Counted from the stretch's first letter, positions 12,201 through 24,364 are shown. The stretch is DNA of 64,000 nt from Streptomyces sp. CB02056 (GCF_001905545.1 NZ_LIPD01000020.1:62001-126000), one strand, 5' to 3'. The notes: generated by a model from the sequence alone, not told the origin. Numbers and translations: made by a program.

Positions 12201-15200
12201 GTCCGGCGGGCAGCCGGATGTACCGCACCGGCGACCTGGTGCGCTGGCGGGCCGACGGGGAGCTGGAGTTCGCCGGCCGGGTCGACCACCAGGTGAAGGT
12301 CCGCGGCTTCCGGGTCGAACCCGGCGAGATCGAGGCCGAGCTGACCGCCCACCCGGGCGTCGCCCAGGTCGCGGTGCTCGCCCGCGAGGACCGGATCGTC
12401 GCGTACGTCGTCCCGGCGGCCGGGAGCGGGGCGACCGCGGCGGCGCTGACGGCGTACCTGCGCGGCCGGGTGCCGGACTACCTGGTGCCGTCCGCGTTCA
12501 TGCTGCTCGACGCGCTGCCGCTGACGCCGAACGGGAAGCTGGACCGGGCGGCGCTGCCCGCGCCCGAGGCCACGGCCAGGGAGACGGGCCGGGCGCCGCG
12601 CACGCCGCAGGAGCAGATCCTGTGCGAGCTGTTCGCCGAGGTGCTGGGCCTGGCCCGGGTCGGGGTCGACGAGGACTTCTTCGCGCTGGGCGGGCACTCG
12701 CTGCTCGCCACCCGGCTGGTGTCCCGGGTCCGGGCGACCCTCGGGGTCGAGCTGGAGCTGCGCAGCCTGTTCCGGACCCCGACACCCGCCGGGCTGGCGG
12801 CCGGGCTACACGACGCCGGCACCGCGCGGCAGGCCCTGGTGCCCCGGCCGCGGCAGGAATCGATGCCGCTGTCCTTCGCCCAGCGCCGGCTCTGGTTCCT
12901 CCAGCAGTTCGGGGCGCCCAGCGCCACGTACCACATGCCGCTGGCCCTGCGGCTGTCCGGCCGCCTCGACCGGGCCGCGCTGAGCGCCGCGCTCGCCGAC
13001 GTGGTGGCCCGGCACGAGACGCTGCGCACGGTGTTCCCGCAGACCGCCGGAATCCCGTTCCAGCGCGTGCTGGACAGCACCGAGGCCGCCGTCCCGCTGA
13101 CCGTCCGCGCGGCCGGCGAGGCGGAGGTGCCCGCGCTGCTGCGCGAGGCCGCGGTGCGCGGCTTCGACCTGACCTCGGAAGTGCCGCTGCGGGCCGAGCT
13201 GTTCGCGGTCGCGCCGGAGGAGCACGTGCTGCTGCTGGTGATGCACCACATCGTCGGGGACGGCTGGTCCATGGGCCCGCTGGCCCGCGACCTGGCCACC
13301 GCCTACACCACCCGCCAGGGCGGCGGCGCGCCGGACTGGCCGCCGCTGCCGGTGACGTACGGCGACTACACCCTGTGGCAGCACGAGATCCTCGGCGACG
13401 AGCACGACGCCGACAGCCTGTTCGCCCGCCAGGTCGCCTACTGGAAGGAGGCGCTGGCCGGGCTGCCCGAGCAGCTCCCGTTGCCCGCGGACCGGTCGCG
13501 CCCGGCCGCCATGTCGTACGGCGGCGACCTGCTGGACGTCCGGCTCGACGCCGAACTGCACGCGGCACTCGTGGAGTTGGCGCGACGCTCGGGTGCGACC
13601 CTGTTCATGGTGCTGCAGGCCGCGCTGGCGGCGCTGTACACGCGGCTCGGCGCGGGCACGGACATCCCGATCGGTTCGCCGATCGCGGGCCGGACCGACG
13701 AGGCGCTGGACGAGCTGGTCGGGTTCTTCATCAACACCCTGGTGCTGCGGACGGACACCAGCGGCGATCCGAGCTTCACCGAACTGCTCGGCCGGGTCCG
13801 GGAGACGGCGCTGTCGGCGTACGCGCACCAGGACGTGCCGTTCGAGCACCTGGTGGAGGCGCTGAACCCGTCCCGCTCGCTCTCCCACCACCCGCTGTAC
13901 CAGACCGGGCTGGTCGTGCAGAACGCGCCGGGCGGCGACTTCGAACTGCCGGGCGTCCGGGTCTCCGGGGTGAACGTCCTCACCGGGACCGCGCGGCTCG
14001 ACCTGACCTTCGGGTTCGCGGAGGAGCACGGGCCCGACGGCGCGCCGGCCGGGCTCAGCGGCGCGGTGGAGTACAGCACCGACCTGTTCGACCGCTCGAC
14101 GGTCGAGGCCCTGGTCGCCCGCTGGACCAGGCTGCTGGCCGCGGTGGCCGCCGCACCCGAGCGGCCGATCGGCGCGGTCGACCTGCTGTCGGCCGAGGAG
14201 CGGCGCGAGCTGCTGCCCGCCGTCGACGGCGGGGCGGCCGGGGCGAGTCTGCCGGAGCTGTTCGCGGCGCGGGTGGCGGCGGCGCCGGACGCGGTCGCGC
14301 TGGTCTGCGGCGAGGCCGAGTTGACGTACCGGGAGCTGAACGCCCGGGCGAACCGGTTCGCGCACGCGCTGATCGCGCGGGGGGTGGGCCCGGAGCAGCT
14401 GGTGGCGGTGGCGTTGCCGCGCTCGGTGGAGTCGGTGGTGGCGGTCCTCGGTGTGCTGAAGGCCGGGGCCGCGTACCTGCCGGTGGACCCGGCGTACCCG
14501 CGGGCGCGGATCGACCTCATGCTGGCGGACGCCCGGCCGGTGCTGGTGGTCGACGACCCCGCGATGGTGGCCGAGGGCGACGGGCCGGAGACCGACTCGG
14601 AGGTCGTTCTCGACGTCCGGCACCCGGCCTACGTGATCTACACCTCGGGCTCGACCGGGCGCCCCAAGGGCGTCGTGGTCAGCCACGGCGGTGTGGCGGG
14701 CCTGGCGGCGGCGCAGGTCGAGCGCCTCGGCGTCGGGCCGGGCAGCAGGGTGCTGCAGTTCGCCTCGCCCAGCTTCGACGCCTCGTTCTGGGACGTCTGC
14801 AGCGCCCTGCTCAGCGGCGCCGCCCTCGTCCTGGCCTCGGCTGACGCGCCGCTGGAGTCGCTGACGGACCGCCGGCTCGGCGTCACCCATGTGACCCTGC
14901 CGCCCTCGGCCCTGGCAGCGGTGGACGGCGCCGAGGTCACGGCCGGCACCCTGGTGGTGGCGGGGGAGGCGTGCCCGCCGGAGCTGGTGGCGCGCTGGGC
15001 GCCCGGCCGACGGATGATCAACGCGTACGGCCCGACCGAGACCACGGTCTGCGCGACCATGAGCGACCCGCTGGCGCCGGGCTCCGGCGTGCCGCCGATC
15101 GGCCGTGCGGTCGCGGGCTTCCGGGTCTACGTGCTGGACGACCGGCTGCGCCTGGTGCCGCCGGGTGTGCAGGGGGAGTTGTACGTCGCCGGTCCGGGTC

Positions 15201-18200
15201 TGGCCCGGGGTTACCTGGACCGGCCGGGGCTGACGGCCGGGCGGTTCGTGGCCTGCCCGTTCGAGTCGGGGGAGCGGATGTACCGCACCGGAGACCTGGT
15301 GCTTCGGCGCGCCGACGGTGAGCTGGAGTACGTCGGCCGGGCCGACGACCAGGTGAAGGTGCGCGGCTTCCGGATCGAACTCGGCGAGATCGAGGCGGCC
15401 CTGGCCGGGCACCCCGCCGTCGCGCAGTCCGCGGTCCTGGCCCGGGACGAGCGCCTCGTCGGCTACGTGGTTCCGAGGCCCGGCGCTTCCGCCCGTCCGG
15501 CGGAGCTCGCGGCGCACCTGCGCGAGCGCCTGCCGGACTACCTGGTCCCGTCCGCCTTCGTGCTGCTGGAGGCGCTGCCGCTGACGCCGAACGGGAAGCT
15601 GGACCGGGCGGCGCTGCCCGCGCCCGAGTCCGTGCCCACGGCGGCGGGCCGGGCGCCGCGCACCCCGCAGGAGCAGATCCTCTGCGAGCTGTTCGCCGAG
15701 GTGCTGGGCCGGCCGCAGGTCGGGGTCGACGAGGACTTCTTCGACCTCGGCGGGCACTCCCTGCTCGCCACCCGGCTGGCCGCCAGGGTGCGCTCGGTGC
15801 TCGGCGTGGAGCTGGGGCTGCGCACGCTGTTCCAGACGTCCACGGTGGCGGGTCTGGCCGGGGCGCTGGCCGAGGCGGGCAGCGCCCGCCCGACGCTGGT
15901 TGTACGGGAGCGGCCGGAGGCCGTGCCGCTGTCCTTCGCCCAGCGCCGGCTCTGGTTCCTGCACCGGATGGACGGCGCGGCCGCGACCTACCACATCCCG
16001 CTGGCCCTCCGGCTGACCGGGACGCTCGACCGGGCGGCGCTGGACGAGGCGCTGGCCGACGTGGCGGCCCGGCACGAGAGCCTGCGGACGGTCTTCCCGG
16101 AGGTGGCCGGCGTCCCGTGCCAGCGGGTCCTGGACCCGGCCGAGGCCCGGCCCCGGGCCGGGCTGACCGAGGTCCCGCAGGACGAACTGCACGGCCGGCT
16201 CGCCGAGTTCGCCCGGCGGCCCTTCGACCTGGCGGCGGAGCCGCCGCTGCGGGCGGAGCTGTTCGCGGTCGCGCCGGACGAGCACGTGCTGCTGCTGGTG
16301 ATGCACCACATCGCCGGTGACGGCTGGTCCACCGGCCCACTGGCCCGCGACCTCGCCGAGGCGTACGCCGCCCGGAGCACGGGCCGCGCGCCCGGCTGGT
16401 CGGAGCTGCCGGTGCAGTACGCCGACTACACGCTCTGGCAGCGCGACCTGCTCGGCGACGCCGCCGACCCGCAGAGCCGGTTCGCCGAGCAGCTCGACTA
16501 CTGGAAGCGCCAGCTGTCCGACCTGCCGGAGCTGCTCCAACTGCCCGCCGACCGGCCGCGGCCGGCCGTCGCCGGCTGGCACGGGGACCACGTCGGCCTG
16601 GAGCTGAGCCCCGAACTGCACGCCGCGCTGACCGAGTTGGCGCGGACCACCGGCACCAGCCTGTTCATGGTGCTGCAGGCGGCGCTGGCGGCGCTGTACA
16701 CCCGGCTGGGCGCGGGCACGGACATCCCGATCGGTTCGCCGATCGCGGGTCGTACCGACGAGGCGCTGGACGAGCTGGTCGGGTTCTTCGTGAACACGCT
16801 GGTGCTGCGGACGGACACCAGTGGTGATCCGAGCTTCACCGAACTGCTCGGGCGGGTGCGGGAGGCGGCGCTGTCGGCGTACGCCCACCAGGACGTGCCG
16901 TTCGAGCACCTGGTGGAGGTGCTGAACCCGTCCCGGTCGCTGTCGCACCACCCGCTGTTCCAGACCATCCTGGCCGTGCAGAACGCCCCGATGGGCCGGT
17001 TCTCGCTGCCGGGCCTGGAGGTGGCCACCTACGCGGTGGCCACCGGAACGGCCAAGTTCGACCTCGGGGTGAGCCTCGTCGAGCAGTTCGGTCCGGACGG
17101 GAGCCCGGCCGGGATCGTCGGCGCGGCGGAGTACGCCACCGACCTGTTCGACCGCTCGACGGTCGAGGCCCTGGTACGGCGCTGGACGCTCCTGCTGGAG
17201 GCCGTCACCGCCGACCCGGACCGGTCGATCGGCGCGGTCGACCTCCTCGACGGCGAGGAGCGGCACCGGCTGCTGGAGCGCGGCAACGCGACCGCCCGTG
17301 AGGTGGCCGCGGTTCCGGTGCCGCAGGCCTTCGCGGCGCAGGTGTCGGCGACGCCGGACGCGGTCGCCCTCGTCCGGGGCGACGTCGAGTTGACGTACCG
17401 TCAATTGAACGCCCGGGCCAACAGGTTCGCGCACGCGCTGATCTCCCAGGGGGTGGGCCCGGAGCAACTGGTGGCGGTGGCGCTGCCGCGCTCGGTGGAA
17501 GCCGTGGTCGCCGTCCTCGGCGTGCTGAAGGCGGGCGCCGCGTACCTGCCGGTGGACCCGGCGTACCCGCGGGCGCGGATCGACTTCATGCTGGCGGACG
17601 CCCGCCCGGCGCTGCTGGTCGACGACCCCGCCATGGTGGCCGGGGGCGCCGGGCCGGAGACCGACCCGGAGGTCGCCCTCGACGTCCGGAATCCGGCGTA
17701 CGTGATCTACACCTCAGGTTCGACCGGCCGTCCCAAGGGTGTCGTGGTGAGCCACGCCGGGGTGGCGAGCCTGGTCGCGGCCCAGATCGAGCGGTTCGCG
17801 ATCGAACCCGGCAGCCGGGTGCTGCAGTTCGCCTCGCCGAGCTTCGACGCGTCGGTGTCGGAGATCTACACCGCCCTGCTGCGCGGTGCGGCCCTGGTGC
17901 TGCCCCCGGCGGGGGACCCGGTCGCCGCGCTGGCCGACCCGGGCCTCGCGGTCACCCATGTGACCGTGCCGCCGTCCGTCCTGGCCGCCGTGCCGGAGGG
18001 CTCGGTGGCGGTGTCGACGCTGGTGGTGGCGGGGGAGGCGTGCCCGCCGGAGCTGGTGGCGCGCTGGGCGCCGGGCCGGCGGATGATCAACGCGTACGGT
18101 CCGACCGAGACCACGGTCTGCGCGACCATGAGCGACCCGCTGTCTGCGGGTTCGGGTGTGCCGCCGATCGGCCGGCCGATCGCCAACGCCCGGGTGTACG

Positions 18201-21200
18201 TGCTGGACGACCGGCTGCGGCCGGTGCCGCCCGGCGTGCCCGGCGAGCTGTACGTCGCGGGCGCGGGTCTGGCGCGCGGCTACCTCGACCGGCCGGGGCT
18301 GACGGCAGGGCGGTTCGTGGCCTGCCCGTTCGAGCCGGGGGAGCGGATGTACCGCACCGGCGACCTGGTCCGCTGGCTCGGTGACGAGCAGTTGGAGTAC
18401 GTCGGCCGGGCCGACGAGCAGGTGAAGGTGCGCGGCTTCCGGGTCGAGCCCGGCGAGGTCGAGACGGCGCTGGCCGAGCACCCCGCCGTCGCCCGGGCCG
18501 CTGTCCTCGCCCAGGACGACCGGCTCATCGGCTACGTCGTCCCCCGCCAGGAGGAGGCCCGCGACAGCGCCCTGGAAGCGGACCACGTGGGCGAGTGGCA
18601 GGACATCTACGACGCCCTGCCGATCGTTCCCGAGGACGCCGGTTTCGGCCAGAACTTCGTGGGCTGGAACAGCAGTTACGACGCCAGCCCGATCCCGGTC
18701 GAGCAGATGCGGGAGTGGCGGGACGCGACCGTCTCCCGCATCCTGGCCCTGCGCCCCCGCCGGGTGCTGGAGGTCGGCGTCGGGACCGGTCTGCTGCTCT
18801 CGCAGGTCGCACCGCACTGCGAGACGTACTTCGCGACCGACTTCTCCGCCACCGCGATCGACGCGCTGGCCGCCCAGGTGGCCGGCCAGAAGGAGCTGGC
18901 CGACCGGGTCGTCCTGCAGACCCGCCCGGCGCACGACACCGACGGGCTCCCGGCCGGGGAGTTCGACACCATCGTGATCAACTCGGTGGTGCAGTACTTC
19001 CCGTCCGCCGACTACCTCGCCGACGTGATCGGGAAGTTGATGGGGCTGCTGGCCCCCGGCGGCGCGCTCTTCGTCGGCGACGTCCGCAACCTGCGGCTGC
19101 TGCGTCCACTGGCCACCGCCGTCCAGCTCCACCGGGTCGGCGAAGGTGCGGACCTCGCTTCGGTGCGCCGCACGGTGGAGCAGGCCCTGCGGGTGGAGAA
19201 GGAGCTCCTGGTCGACCCGGACTTCTTCACCGCCCTGCGGGAGCACGGTACGGACATCGGCACGGCGGTCGTCGAGGTCAAGCGCGGCCGCCACCACAAC
19301 GAGCTGACCCGCTACCGCTACGACGTGACGCTGCACAAGCCGCCGGTCACCCCGGCGGCCCCGGAGCGGTCCGTCGAGTTGGCCTGGGGCCGGCAGGTCG
19401 CCGGTCCGGCCGAACTGCGCGAGCTGCTCGGCCAGTCGCCCCTCGGAGCGCTGCGGATCACCGGGGTGCCGAACCGCCGGGTGGCGCGGGAGGCCGCACT
19501 GGCCCGGGCGGTGCAGGACGGCGACGGCTCGCTCGCCGAGCTGCTGGAACGCCTGCACGCCCCGGAGGACGGCGGCCTCCCCGATCCGGAGGACTTCCAC
19601 GCCCTCGGCTCGGAGTTCGGCCGCTCGACGGCCGTCACCTGGTCGGCCGCCGCGGCGGACGCCGTGGACGTCGTCTTCACCGACCCCCGGGCGCTCCACG
19701 GCTCCCCGGTCGAGGCGTACCGGCCGGCCCGGGCCACGGGTGCGCAGCTGTCCTCGCTGACCAACCGCCCGACCGGCAACCGGGGCACCAGCGCCCTCCT
19801 GGGTGAACTCCGCGACTGGCTGCGGGACCGGCTGCCCGACTACCTGGTCCCCTCGGCGTTCGTGGCGCTGGAGGCGCTGCCCCTGACGGCCAACGGCAAG
19901 CTCGACCGCCGTGCTCTGCCCGCCCCCGACCTCGGCCCGGTCGCGGTCGGACGGGCGCCGCGCACCCCGCAGGAGCAGCTCCTCGCCGAGCTGTTCGCCG
20001 AGGTGCTGGGCCTGCCCGCGGTCGGCGTCGACGACGGCTTCTTCGACCTCGGCGGGCACTCCCTGCTGGCGACCCGACTGGCCTCCCGGGTCCGGGCGAC
20101 CCTCGGCGCGGAGCTGGAGGTCCGGACGCTGTTCGAGACCCCCACCGTGGCCGGGCTGGCCGCCCGCCTGGACGGCTCCGGAGCGGCTCGGCCCGCACTG
20201 ACCGCCCAGGCCCGCCCCGACCGGGTGCCGCTCTCCTTCGCCCAGCGCCGTCTCTGGTTCCTGCACCGGATGGACGGGCCGAGCGCCACCTACAACATGC
20301 CGCTCGCGCTCAGCCTGACCGGCGAGCTGGACCGCCCGGCCCTGCACGCCGCGCTCGCGGACGTGGTGGCCCGGCACGAGAGCCTGCGGACGGTGTTCCG
20401 CGAGACGGACGGCGTGCCGTACCAGGTCGTGCTGAGCGCCGAGCAGACGCGCCCCGCACTGCCGGTGGTGGAGATCGACGAGAGCGCCCTGGCCGGGCGC
20501 CTGGCGGAGACGGCCGGGTGCGGCTTCGACCTGGCCGCGGAGCCGCCGGTCCGGGCGGAGCTGTACGCCCTCGCCCCCGACCGGCACGCCCTGCTGGTCG
20601 TGGTGCACCACATCGCCGCCGACGGCTGGTCGATGGGCCCGCTCTCCGGTGACCTCGCCGCGGCCTACGCGGCCCGCTGCCGCGGCGAGGCCCCGCGGTG
20701 GTCCCCGCTGCCGGTGCAGTACGCCGACTACAGCGCCTGGCAGCGCGACCTGCTCGGTGACGCCGCCGACCCGGACAGCCTGTTCGCCCGGCAACTGGCC
20801 TACTGGAAGGAGGAGCTGGCCGGCGTCCCGCAGCAACTGCAACTGCCCGCCGACCGGCCGCGGCCGCCGGTGGCCTCCCAGCGCGGCGACGGGGTCGCGG
20901 TCCGGCTCGACGCCGAACTGCACCAGGCCCTGCGGGACCTGGCCGCCGCGCGCGGCGCCAGCATGTTCATGGTGCTCCAGGCCGGACTCGCGGCCCTGCT
21001 CACCCGGCTCGGCGCCGGCACGGACATCCCGGTCGGCAGCCCGATCGCAGGCCGGACCGACCAGGCGCTGGACGAGCTGGTGGGGTTCTTCGTCAACACC
21101 CTGGTGCTGCGCACCGACACCGGCGGCGACCCGTCCTTCGCCGAACTGCTCGGCCGGGTCCGGCAGAAGGCGCTCGGCGCGTACGACCACCAGGACGTGC

Positions 21201-24145
21201 CGTTCGAGTACCTGGTCGAGGTGGTCAACCCCGCGCGGTCGCTGGCCCACCACCCGCTGTTCCAGATCATGCTGGCCCTGCAGAACGCGCCGGTCGGCGA
21301 GTTCGCGCTGCCGGGGCTGGAGACCGGCCACCTGGCGGCGCCGACCGGCACCTCCCGGGTCGACCTGACCTTCAGCCTGGCCGAGCGGTTCGGCCCGGAC
21401 GGCGTCCCCGACGGCCTGGTCGGCGCGGTGGAGTACGCCACCGACCTGTTCGACGCGCCCACCGTGGAGCTGCTGTTCGAGCGCCTGGCCCGGCTGCTGC
21501 GCGCGGCGGTCGCCGACCCGGACCGGCCGATCAGCCGGATCGACATCATGCCCGCCGAGGAGCGCCGCCGACTGCTCGCCGGGTCCACCGGCGTCGCGGC
21601 CGAGCTGCCGGAGGCCGCGGTGCCGGAGCTGTTCGCCCGCCAGGTGCGGGCCACCCCGGAGGCGGTCGCGGTCGTCGCGGGCGGCACCGAGCTGAGCTAC
21701 GCGCAGCTCGACCAGCGGGCCGCCCGCCTGGCGCGGGCGCTGATCCGCCAGGGCGTACGGCCGGAGACGCCGGTCGCGGTCATGCTGGACCGCTCGGCGG
21801 AGCTGGTCGTGGCGATCCTGGCGATCATCAAGGCCGGCGGCGCCTACGTGCCGCTCGACCCGCGCTTCCCCTCCTCCCGGGTCGACCTGATCCTGCGGGA
21901 GAGCGGGGCCGCCCTGGTGCTCACCCGGGAGGTGCTCACCGCACTGGAGCGGTCCGCGGCCGCCGATCCTTCCGACGTCGAAGTCCCCTGTGCGCCGGAG
22001 CAGTTGGCGTACATCATGTACACCTCCGGCTCGACCGGCCGGCCGAAGGGGGTGGCCGTCACCCACCGCGACGTGGTGGGCCTCGCGCTCACCCCCGAGT
22101 GGCGGGGCGGCGGACACGCGCGGGTGCTGATGCACTCCCCGACGGCCTTCGACCTCTCCACCTACGAACTGTGGGTGCCGCTGCTCAACGGCGGCCGGGT
22201 CGTCGTGGCGCCGCCGGAGCAGCTCGACCTCGACCTGCTCCAGCACACCATCACCGCGCACGGGGTGACCGGACTGTGGCTCACGGCCGGACTGTTCCGC
22301 CTGGTCGCCGAGGAGCGCCCGGGCCTGCTCGCCGGAGTCCGCGAGGTGTGGACCGGCGGCGACGTGGTCTCCCCGGCCGCCGTCGCCCGGGTGCGGGAGG
22401 CCTGCCCCGGCATCGAGGTGGTCAACGGCTACGGGCCCACCGAGGCCACCACCCTGGCCACCCGGCACCCGGTGGACGACCTCCCCGAACACGCCGCGAC
22501 CGTGCCGATCGGCCGGCCGATGGCGAACATGCGCGCCTACGTGCTCGACGAGCGGCTGCGCCCGGCGCCGACCGGCATGGTCGGCGAGCTGTACCTCGCG
22601 GGGACGGGCGTGGCCCGCGGCTACCTCGGACGGGCCGGCCTGACGGCGGAGCGCTTCACCGCCGACCCGTACGGGCCGTCCGGCAGCCGGATGTACCGCA
22701 CCGGCGACCTCGCCTCCTGGCGGACCGACGGCACGCTGGACTTCGCCGGACGCGCCGACCACCAGGTCAAGCTGCGCGGCCTGCGGATCGAGCCCGGCGA
22801 GATCGAGGCCGTCCTGGCGGGCTGCCCGGGCGTCGCCCAGGCGGCCGTCGTCGCCCGCGAGGACCGGCCGGGGGACAAGCGGCTGGTCGCCTACCTGGTG
22901 CCCGCCCCGGAGGGGGCGCCCGAGGCGGGCGAGCTGTCCGGCCGGCTGCGCCGCGACCTGCCCGACTACATGGTGCCGGCGGCGTTCGTCACCGTGGACG
23001 CGCTGCCGCTGACCGCCAACGGCAAGCTCGACCGGGCCGCCCTGCCGGCCCCCGAGTACGGGTCCTCGACCGCCGGGCGCGGCCCCCGGACGCCGCAGGA
23101 GCAGCTGCTGTGCGGCCTCGTCGCCGAGGTGCTCGGCCGGGAGCAGGTGGGCATCGACGACAACTTCTTCGACCTGGGCGGGCACTCGCTGCTGGCCGCC
23201 AGGCTGGCCTCCCGGGTCCGCGAGACCCTCGGCCTGGAGCTGGGCCTGCGGATGCTGTTCGAGGCGCCGACCGTGGCCGGTCTCACCGAGCGCCTGCTCA
23301 TGGACGACCCCGAGGACGCGTTGGACGTGGTGCTGCCGCTGCGCTCGACCGGGACCGGGACGCCGCTGTTCTGCGTCCACCCCGGCGGCGGCATCAGCTG
23401 GTCGTACAGCGGACTGCTGAACCACCTCGGCCCGCAGCACCCGGTCTACGCCATCCAGGCGCGCGGCCTCGGCCGGCCCGAACCCCTGCCGGCCTCCTAC
23501 GAGGAGATGGCGGCGGACTACGCCGACCAGATCCAGAAGATCCAGCCGGAGGGCCCGTACCTGCTGCTCGGCTGGTCCGCCGGCGGGCTGATCGCCCACG
23601 CGCTCGCCTGCGAGCTGCAGTCGCGCGGCGAACGGACCGCACTGCTGGCGATCCTCGACGCCTACCCGGTGAAGGAGGTGCGGTTCGAGGTGGCTCCGGT
23701 GCCCACCGTGCGGGACGTGCTCGTCGGCGTGCTCGACGTCGACCCGGACGAGCTGGGCGACCGGGAGATCACCTACGCCGAGGTCGCCGAGGTGCTGAAT
23801 CGCCGGGGCAGCGCGCTGGCCGGCCTGACCGAGCGGCAGGTCGAGGTGATCGTCGAGATCATGATCAACAACTCGAAGCTGGCGGTCGACTTCGTCCCCG
23901 GCGGCTTCGACGGGGACCTGCTGCTGTTCAACTCCACGATCGACCGCGCCGAGGACAACGCCGGGCCCGAGACCTGGCGCCCCTACGTCACCGGCCGGAT
24001 CGAGTCCCACGAGATCACCACCCGGCACGACCGGATGACCCAGGCCGGCTCGCTGGCCCAGATCGGACCGGTCCTGGCCGCCAGGATCACCGAGGCCGTC
24101 GGTGACACCGACGGCACCACCACCCTTTCCCACCAGGAGGACTGA
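212..24145 (+). CDS. Seven-module NRPS, predicted Ahp-cyclodepsipeptide synthetase
   Basis: Giant 7977-residue peptide synthetase. Domain order by eye: C-A-T, C-A-T, C-A-T, C-A-T, C-A-T, C-A-MT-T, C-A-T-TE. All seven carrier domains keep the LGGHSLLA phosphopantetheine site. No epimerisation domain is visible. Pocket codes read by hand against GrsA are: A1 DANEVALVNK (unassigned), A2 DFWNVGMVHK (Thr), A3 DADNVMYVDK (unassigned), A4 DVQFAAHVIK (Pro), A5 DAWTVAAVCK (Phe), A6 DASTVAAVCK (Tyr) with an N-methyltransferase insert, A7 DLYWWGGTLK (Val-like). The leading C domain implies an acyl or aryl cap. Thr-2, Pro-4, N-Me-Tyr-6 and the aliphatic residue 7 match the cyanopeptolin scaffold. A GGAGG site lies 7 bases before the ATG. 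The product assignment is inference; the domain calls are seen directly. Confidence 0.95.
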   Translation: MSRRDGDVLPLTGAQREIWLAEQRSRTPIPGYRVGECLEIHGPVDAGLFETALRRVVDEVDALHVTFVDDGEGPRQVLRETWDWAPAHLDLSEEPEPRAAALEWMERDLLRPLDLARDPLFGHALVRLSPTEYLWYLNYHHVVLDAISSSMVRGRVGEVYSALADGCPVPPSPFGPLRDLVDSDAAYRASADFTADRDYWTERFADRPEPTRLTRTAPTDPDRALRLAEERELRRPDALRAAAARTGVRWSRLVVAAAALYAHRLTGTRDVVLALPVTARRSADRDLTAVPGTMSNVVPLRLTVRPDMPWGDLVAQAAREVEAAVAHERYRSEDLLRDLGAPGSIGTAFPLIVNIMAFNSRPTFAGHPASVHHFVSGSTSDLAVWVFDYRDGNPPLLRLHGSPEAYGADDLAAHQRRLIALLDAVADCDPGEPLSRIDLLTAEEHREVAALGTGPTAELPAETLPELFRKHARATPDAVAVVGPEASLTYAELDARANRLAHALIARGAGPERLVAVALPRSAELVVAILAVLKTGAAYVPVDPEYPAARIAHLLDDARPALVVTDTRSAGRLPGEGSVDRLVLDDPATADLVNDQSPADPMAAVDPGHPAYVIHTSGSTGRPKGVAPTHGGLLNLLTDLRQVHLPPVTGDRPRRRVALTTSVSFDASWNQLLALFTGHELHVLDHETWTDPDAFVGYAARHGLDYVEATPSYLQVLVAHGLLADGNRRPALVAAGGEAVPERLWADLRAADGVSCLNLYGPSECTVNPVVASVGSSPLPVIGRPATNVRLHVLDGALRPLPAGTPGELYIAGPGLARGYLNRPGLTAGRFVADPYGPAGSRMYRTGDLVRWNAEGQLEFLGRTDDQVKVRGFRVELGEVEAVLAEHPLVAGAAAVVRTEDEPRLVAYAVAEPGATVTDTALREHLRERLPKHMVPSAFVLLDALPLTPNGKLDRRALPAPDRQPADRGRAPRTATEQLLAGLFAEVLGVPEAGADDDFFDLGGHSLLATRLVARARSVLGVELGLRDLFDAPTVAGLAAAVDVAGRARPALGRRERPAAVPLSFAQRRLWFLHRMEGPSATYNIPLALRLGGTLDQRALDAALADLVERHESLRTVFPVVDGVPCQRVLEADEARPRLRVTEAGERELPDLLGEAARYGFELAEEPPLRAELFRLGDEEHVLLLVVHHIAGDGWSAGPLLRDLRTAYAARTGGAKPQWSPLPVQYADYALWQRELLGDGADPDSLLSGQLAYWRERLADLPEQVELPFDRSRPAVMSYRGAHLPVRIDAELHQGLRELARDGGASLFMVLQAGLAALLGKLGAGSDVPIGTPIAGRTDEALDDLVGFFVNTLVLRTDLSGDPSFTELLGRVRSDALAAYAHQDVPFEHLVEALNPTRTLAHHPLFQTMLALQNAPLDTVDLPGLRVTTDLVHTGTAKCDLTFILAEQPEGLSGVLEYSTDLFDEATAAGIVDRWLRLLRAVVADPGRRIGRVDVLSADELRALLPARTEEEDAPGSSLTALFERQVRADPAAVALTDGEATFSYGELNARANRLAHALIERGVGPEQLVALALPRSADLVVAVLAVLKAGGAYVPVDPTYPAARISYLLQDTRPALLVTTSAVGELPGADHLDRLLLDSADLDGRPDTDPGVAVDPGHAAYVIHTSGSTGNPKGVVVPHRNVVRLFRTTEELFGFTAEDVWTLFHSYAFDFSVWELWGPLLHGGRLVVVDHETSRSPGRFLELLARERVTVLNQTPSAFYQLMQADAEQPRELALRTVVFGGEALEHVRLASWYERHPEDAPRLVNMYGITETTVHVTYAALDPAGTGAGGIGAALPDLRTYVLDDGLRPVAPGVPGELYVAGPGLARGYLNRPGLTAGRFVADPFGPAGSRMYRSGDVVRRAADGALSYVGRADQQVKVRGFRIELGEIEAALAAHPGVAQVAVLARQDRADDTRLVAYLVPAPGAEPRPAELREHLAERLPEHMVPSAFVVLDALPLTANGKLDHRALPAPDLAPASAGRAPRTPQEQVLCELFAEVLGVASAGVEDGFFDLGGHSLLATRLAARIRATLGVEMPLRTLFEAPTPAALAAALVAAGPAQTALVRRERPEAVPLSFAQRRLWFLHQLEGAGANYHIALAWRLSGELDRRALEAALADVVGRHESLRTVFPAVDGVPHQRVLDVVAARPRLLVSRATEAGLPTLMAAAKDRPFDLAADAPLRVELFELAPDEHVFQLVLHHIAGDGWSLGPLTQDLTAAYAARCRGEAPRWEGLPVQYADYTLWQHELLGDSTDPDSPFARQAAYWTGQLAGLPERIQLPADRPRPAVASHRGGFVHAGLDAELHRALRALAREHGTSLFMVLQAGLAALLSKLGAGDDIPVGSPVAGRTDQALDELVGYFVNTLVFRTDTSGDPTFAELLDRVRDTSLAGYAHQDLPFEHLVEALNPVRSLAHHPLFQVMLVLQNAPRADFAPPGLHVDDMPLTTTTAKLDLIFTLSERQAPDGSPEGIDGLVEYAGDLYDPATVETMFGRLERLLRAVVADPRRRLSRYGLLSAEEHGDLAALGTGPEVELPAASVPELFRAQVRATPDQVALVSGDGSLTYEELDARANRLAHALIARGAGPERLVAVALPRSAELVVAILAVLRTGAAYVPVDPEYPAARIGHMLDDAGPVLVVTDARTRDGLPEAGPAGWLVLDDPATAALVADCPATDPLVAIDPGHPAYVIYTSGSTGRPKGVLSTHGGLLNLFVSQRPLLFPRGTKERLRIGLTTSVSFDASCDQLSSLYAGHELHVLDEATWSDPDAFVDYVRRAGLDYVNATPSYLHELVARGLLDDPERRPSVVSMGGEAVPDRLWERLRAVEGVSCLNYYGPSECTVDAVVAPLGSSPRPVIGRPLGGLRLYVLDSTLRPVPAGVAGELYLAGAGLARGYLNRPGLTAGRFVADPFGPTGTRMYRTGDLVRWGADRNMEFLGRTDDQVKVRGFRIELGEVEAALAEHPQVAQVAVTVREDRAGDARLVAYPVAVTGAELRSEELRAHLRERLPEYMVPTAFVALESLPLTATGKLDRRALPAPVHTAPTTGRAPRTPQEQVLAELFAEMLGVAEVGADDDFFDLGGHSLLATRLVARARAALGVELELRALFETPTVAGLAAGLGGAGRARLALERAERPALVPLSSAQRRLWFLRQLEGADSVYNMPLAWRLSGPLDLAALEAALGDVSARHETLRTVFPAVDGVPHQQVLPAGAARPTLSVTPVDEPALPERLAAAAARGFDLAAEPPLRAEVFGLSAEEHVLLLVMHHIAGDGWSLGPLAADLATAYAARRRGEEPRWAPLPVQYADYTLWQRDLLGDAADPDSLFARQADHWTRTLAGLPEQLRLPADRHRPATPSYAGGHLDVELDAELHAGLVRLGREHGASVYMVLQAALASLLDKLGAGDDIPVGSLIAGRTDQALDDLVGFFVNTLVLRTDTSGDPTFAELLGRVREGALGAYAHQDLPFEHVVEALNPARSLARQPLFQVLLALQNVPRTEFALDGLDSEILLVRTPTAMFDLGFHLLEHGGTGGPAEGIVGRVEYSTDLFDHATVETLLARWLRLLAAVVADPDRPLSRIDVLAAEERHELLVVRNDTARPVPVESLPALFEARVRATPEAPAVVFESTVLTYGELNARANRLAHALIARGVGPEQTVALRLPRSAELVVAVLAVLKTGAAYLPVDPDYPAARIAYMLEDARPTVVLDDPAAVTPDGDHPETDPVVTVDARHPAYVIYTSGSTGRPKAVVMPAAGLLNLLEWHHEAVGGEPGTRTAQFTAISFDVSVQEVLSALLYGKTLVVPTEEQRRSAELFAHWLDRHGVEELFAPNLVVEALAEAAEEAGLELPHLRLVAQAGEAMRLSGAVRRFQGRRLGRVLHNHYGPAETHVITAYPLPADPADCPLPVPIGRPIANCRVYVLDSALRPVAPGVLGELYLAGAGLARGYLNRPGLTAGRFVADPYGPAGSRMYRTGDLVRWRADGELEFAGRVDHQVKVRGFRVEPGEIEAELTAHPGVAQVAVLAREDRIVAYVVPAAGSGATAAALTAYLRGRVPDYLVPSAFMLLDALPLTPNGKLDRAALPAPEATARETGRAPRTPQEQILCELFAEVLGLARVGVDEDFFALGGHSLLATRLVSRVRATLGVELELRSLFRTPTPAGLAAGLHDAGTARQALVPRPRQESMPLSFAQRRLWFLQQFGAPSATYHMPLALRLSGRLDRAALSAALADVVARHETLRTVFPQTAGIPFQRVLDSTEAAVPLTVRAAGEAEVPALLREAAVRGFDLTSEVPLRAELFAVAPEEHVLLLVMHHIVGDGWSMGPLARDLATAYTTRQGGGAPDWPPLPVTYGDYTLWQHEILGDEHDADSLFARQVAYWKEALAGLPEQLPLPADRSRPAAMSYGGDLLDVRLDAELHAALVELARRSGATLFMVLQAALAALYTRLGAGTDIPIGSPIAGRTDEALDELVGFFINTLVLRTDTSGDPSFTELLGRVRETALSAYAHQDVPFEHLVEALNPSRSLSHHPLYQTGLVVQNAPGGDFELPGVRVSGVNVLTGTARLDLTFGFAEEHGPDGAPAGLSGAVEYSTDLFDRSTVEALVARWTRLLAAVAAAPERPIGAVDLLSAEERRELLPAVDGGAAGASLPELFAARVAAAPDAVALVCGEAELTYRELNARANRFAHALIARGVGPEQLVAVALPRSVESVVAVLGVLKAGAAYLPVDPAYPRARIDLMLADARPVLVVDDPAMVAEGDGPETDSEVVLDVRHPAYVIYTSGSTGRPKGVVVSHGGVAGLAAAQVERLGVGPGSRVLQFASPSFDASFWDVCSALLSGAALVLASADAPLESLTDRRLGVTHVTLPPSALAAVDGAEVTAGTLVVAGEACPPELVARWAPGRRMINAYGPTETTVCATMSDPLAPGSGVPPIGRAVAGFRVYVLDDRLRLVPPGVQGELYVAGPGLARGYLDRPGLTAGRFVACPFESGERMYRTGDLVLRRADGELEYVGRADDQVKVRGFRIELGEIEAALAGHPAVAQSAVLARDERLVGYVVPRPGASARPAELAAHLRERLPDYLVPSAFVLLEALPLTPNGKLDRAALPAPESVPTAAGRAPRTPQEQILCELFAEVLGRPQVGVDEDFFDLGGHSLLATRLAARVRSVLGVELGLRTLFQTSTVAGLAGALAEAGSARPTLVVRERPEAVPLSFAQRRLWFLHRMDGAAATYHIPLALRLTGTLDRAALDEALADVAARHESLRTVFPEVAGVPCQRVLDPAEARPRAGLTEVPQDELHGRLAEFARRPFDLAAEPPLRAELFAVAPDEHVLLLVMHHIAGDGWSTGPLARDLAEAYAARSTGRAPGWSELPVQYADYTLWQRDLLGDAADPQSRFAEQLDYWKRQLSDLPELLQLPADRPRPAVAGWHGDHVGLELSPELHAALTELARTTGTSLFMVLQAALAALYTRLGAGTDIPIGSPIAGRTDEALDELVGFFVNTLVLRTDTSGDPSFTELLGRVREAALSAYAHQDVPFEHLVEVLNPSRSLSHHPLFQTILAVQNAPMGRFSLPGLEVATYAVATGTAKFDLGVSLVEQFGPDGSPAGIVGAAEYATDLFDRSTVEALVRRWTLLLEAVTADPDRSIGAVDLLDGEERHRLLERGNATAREVAAVPVPQAFAAQVSATPDAVALVRGDVELTYRQLNARANRFAHALISQGVGPEQLVAVALPRSVEAVVAVLGVLKAGAAYLPVDPAYPRARIDFMLADARPALLVDDPAMVAGGAGPETDPEVALDVRNPAYVIYTSGSTGRPKGVVVSHAGVASLVAAQIERFAIEPGSRVLQFASPSFDASVSEIYTALLRGAALVLPPAGDPVAALADPGLAVTHVTVPPSVLAAVPEGSVAVSTLVVAGEACPPELVARWAPGRRMINAYGPTETTVCATMSDPLSAGSGVPPIGRPIANARVYVLDDRLRPVPPGVPGELYVAGAGLARGYLDRPGLTAGRFVACPFEPGERMYRTGDLVRWLGDEQLEYVGRADEQVKVRGFRVEPGEVETALAEHPAVARAAVLAQDDRLIGYVVPRQEEARDSALEADHVGEWQDIYDALPIVPEDAGFGQNFVGWNSSYDASPIPVEQMREWRDATVSRILALRPRRVLEVGVGTGLLLSQVAPHCETYFATDFSATAIDALAAQVAGQKELADRVVLQTRPAHDTDGLPAGEFDTIVINSVVQYFPSADYLADVIGKLMGLLAPGGALFVGDVRNLRLLRPLATAVQLHRVGEGADLASVRRTVEQALRVEKELLVDPDFFTALREHGTDIGTAVVEVKRGRHHNELTRYRYDVTLHKPPVTPAAPERSVELAWGRQVAGPAELRELLGQSPLGALRITGVPNRRVAREAALARAVQDGDGSLAELLERLHAPEDGGLPDPEDFHALGSEFGRSTAVTWSAAAADAVDVVFTDPRALHGSPVEAYRPARATGAQLSSLTNRPTGNRGTSALLGELRDWLRDRLPDYLVPSAFVALEALPLTANGKLDRRALPAPDLGPVAVGRAPRTPQEQLLAELFAEVLGLPAVGVDDGFFDLGGHSLLATRLASRVRATLGAELEVRTLFETPTVAGLAARLDGSGAARPALTAQARPDRVPLSFAQRRLWFLHRMDGPSATYNMPLALSLTGELDRPALHAALADVVARHESLRTVFRETDGVPYQVVLSAEQTRPALPVVEIDESALAGRLAETAGCGFDLAAEPPVRAELYALAPDRHALLVVVHHIAADGWSMGPLSGDLAAAYAARCRGEAPRWSPLPVQYADYSAWQRDLLGDAADPDSLFARQLAYWKEELAGVPQQLQLPADRPRPPVASQRGDGVAVRLDAELHQALRDLAAARGASMFMVLQAGLAALLTRLGAGTDIPVGSPIAGRTDQALDELVGFFVNTLVLRTDTGGDPSFAELLGRVRQKALGAYDHQDVPFEYLVEVVNPARSLAHHPLFQIMLALQNAPVGEFALPGLETGHLAAPTGTSRVDLTFSLAERFGPDGVPDGLVGAVEYATDLFDAPTVELLFERLARLLRAAVADPDRPISRIDIMPAEERRRLLAGSTGVAAELPEAAVPELFARQVRATPEAVAVVAGGTELSYAQLDQRAARLARALIRQGVRPETPVAVMLDRSAELVVAILAIIKAGGAYVPLDPRFPSSRVDLILRESGAALVLTREVLTALERSAAADPSDVEVPCAPEQLAYIMYTSGSTGRPKGVAVTHRDVVGLALTPEWRGGGHARVLMHSPTAFDLSTYELWVPLLNGGRVVVAPPEQLDLDLLQHTITAHGVTGLWLTAGLFRLVAEERPGLLAGVREVWTGGDVVSPAAVARVREACPGIEVVNGYGPTEATTLATRHPVDDLPEHAATVPIGRPMANMRAYVLDERLRPAPTGMVGELYLAGTGVARGYLGRAGLTAERFTADPYGPSGSRMYRTGDLASWRTDGTLDFAGRADHQVKLRGLRIEPGEIEAVLAGCPGVAQAAVVAREDRPGDKRLVAYLVPAPEGAPEAGELSGRLRRDLPDYMVPAAFVTVDALPLTANGKLDRAALPAPEYGSSTAGRGPRTPQEQLLCGLVAEVLGREQVGIDDNFFDLGGHSLLAARLASRVRETLGLELGLRMLFEAPTVAGLTERLLMDDPEDALDVVLPLRSTGTGTPLFCVHPGGGISWSYSGLLNHLGPQHPVYAIQARGLGRPEPLPASYEEMAADYADQIQKIQPEGPYLLLGWSAGGLIAHALACELQSRGERTALLAILDAYPVKEVRFEVAPVPTVRDVLVGVLDVDPDELGDREITYAEVAEVLNRRGSALAGLTERQVEVIVEIMINNSKLAVDFVPGGFDGDLLLFNSTIDRAEDNAGPETWRPYVTGRIESHEITTRHDRMTQAGSLAQIGPVLAARITEAVGDTDGTTTLSHQED
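239..3340 (+). other. NRPS module 1: C(starter)-A1-T, unassigned residue
   Basis: C domain at about 239-1550, A1 at 1600-3095 and T at 3120-3340. The C domain differs from the six others: it lacks the [10 protein letters not shown] opening and its core motif reads HHVVLDAIS, with Ala where HHxxxDG has Gly. At the front of the protein this suggests a starter C domain that joins a fatty or aryl acyl group to residue 1. No loading ligase is visible in the window. The A1 pocket reads D-A-N-E-V-A-L-V-N-K, which I cannot match to a known substrate. A1 resembles A3 in its core (SFDAS-x-x-[15 protein letters not shown]). Confidence 0.8.
3380..6510 (+). other. NRPS module 2: C-A(Thr)-T
   Basis: C domain at about 3380-4690 with [10 protein letters not shown]2 at 4760-6260 and T at 6290-6510. 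The A2 pocket reads D-F-W-N-V-G-M-V-H-K, essentially the classic threonine code DFWNIGMVHK, with the supporting motifs [14 protein letters not shown] and [10 protein letters not shown]. In Ahp-cyclodepsipeptides the threonine at this position provides the hydroxyl group that closes the lactone with the last residue, so a Thr at position 2 of seven is expected. Confidence 0.88.
6530..9690 (+). other. NRPS module 3: C-A3-T, unassigned residue (P1 position)
   Basis: C domain at about 6530-7850, A3 at 7930-9445 and T at 9470-9690. The A3 pocket reads D-A-D-N-V-M-Y-V-D-K, which I cannot assign. The residue between Thr and Ahp in this peptide class is the one that enters the protease S1 pocket and so sets target specificity, which makes this the most informative unknown in the assembly line. 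The acidic D and D at positions 3 and 9 could suit a polar or basic side chain, but that is a guess. Confidence 0.75.
9715..12820 (+). other. NRPS module 4: C-A(Pro)-T, predicted Ahp precursor
   Basis: C domain at about 9715-11050, A4 at 11120-12560 and T at 12600-12820. The A4 pocket reads D-V-Q-F-A-A-H-V-I-K, close to the proline code DVQLIAHVVK. The carrier reads [11 protein letters not shown], with Ala replacing the usual Asp. Proline at position 4 is the expected precursor if Ahp is made by oxidation of a prolyl residue, as proposed for the crocapeptins; the P450 gene at 24376 would supply the oxidase. Confidence 0.85.
12850..15880 (+). other. NRPS module 5: C-A(Phe)-T
   Basis: C domain at about 12850-14190 with [10 protein letters not shown]5 at 14250-15620 and T at 15650-15880. 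The pocket reads D-A-W-T-V-A-A-V-C-K, matching the phenylalanine code of GrsA/TycA (DAWTIAAICK). The A domain and the second half of the C domain are nearly identical to those of module 6, which points to a recent duplication. Confidence 0.88.
15910..20190 (+). other. NRPS module 6: C-A(Tyr)-N-methyltransferase-T
   Basis: C domain at about 15910-17240, A6 from 17300, an N-methyltransferase inserted between the A8 and A10 motifs at about 18570-19800, the A-domain tail at 19800-19930, and T at 19960-20190. The pocket reads D-A-S-T-V-A-A-V-C-K, a tyrosine-type code. The methyltransferase carries the SAM-binding stretch [12 protein letters not shown] and VVQYFPS downstream. Together they predict N-methyl-tyrosine, the residue usually found at this position in Ahp-cyclodepsipeptides. 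Confidence 0.88.
20215..23310 (+). other. NRPS module 7: C-A(Val-like)-T
   Basis: C domain at about 20215-21540 with [10 protein letters not shown]7 at 21610-23050 and T at 23090-23310. The pocket reads D-L-Y-W-W-G-G-T-L-K, which resembles the valine code DAFWIGGTFK in its W-x-G-G-T core. The substrate is therefore probably a small branched aliphatic residue, with moderate certainty. This A domain is clearly different from A1-A6 in its early motifs ([15 protein letters not shown]). Confidence 0.7.
23330..24120 (+). other. NRPS C-terminal thioesterase domain
   Basis: Type I thioesterase with alpha/beta-hydrolase features: [10 protein letters not shown] oxyanion region, nucleophile motif GWSAGG with Ser at about residue 7789, LDAY for the acid, and RHDRM near the end for the catalytic His. 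It probably releases the heptapeptide by macrolactonisation onto the Thr-2 hydroxyl, as in cyanopeptolin-type assembly lines. The ring size is inference. Confidence 0.9.
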
Positions 24146-24148
24146 CCC

Positions 24149-24364
24149 ATGACCAACCCCTTCGACGACCAGGACGGCACCTTCCTCGTGCTCGTCAACG
24201 AGGAGAACCAGCACTCGCTCTGGCCCCAGTTCGCGGACGTCCCCGACGGCTGGACCGTCGTCCACGGCCCCGACACCAACGCCGCCTGCCTGGAGTACGT
24301 CGAGAAGTCCTGGACCGACATGCGGCCCAGGAGCCTCGCCGACGCCATGGACACCCGGAAGTAG
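24149..24364 (+). CDS. MbtH-like protein
   Basis: 71-residue MbtH-family protein, the usual length. The family signature [10 protein letters not shown] is at residues 17-26, with further conserved W-x-V near GWTVV and a SWTDMRP tail. MbtH-like proteins bind adenylation domains and are needed for folding or activity of many of them. The gene starts 3 bases after the NRPS stop codon, after the site AGGAGG, so it is translated together with the synthetase and is the natural partner of its A domains and perhaps of the stand-alone A domain at 51.8 kb. Confidence 0.96.
   Translation: MTNPFDDQDGTFLVLVNEENQHSLWPQFADVPDGWTVVHGPDTNAACLEYVEKSWTDMRPRSLADAMDTRK

Noticed and set aside
1751-12697. Very long minus-strand open frame opposite the NRPS (3648 codons)
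   Set aside because: It mirrors the NRPS codons, has a low-complexity Arg/Gly/Gln/Val-rich translation with no domain, and is the usual antisense shadow of GC-rich NRPS genes. The same holds for the frame at 17714-24265.
212-24145. Streptogramin B-type synthetase (Thr-Abu-Pro-MePhe-Pip-Phg)
   Set aside because: Thr and Pro positions agree, but position 5 lacks a methyltransferase, position 6 is N-Me-Tyr and not pipecolate, position 7 is aliphatic and not arylglycine.
212-24145. Epimerisation domains or D-residues
   Set aside because: No E-domain motif was found; all C domains between modules look alike (HHIxxDGWS). Dual C/E function cannot be excluded by eye, but an all-L product fits the Ahp class.
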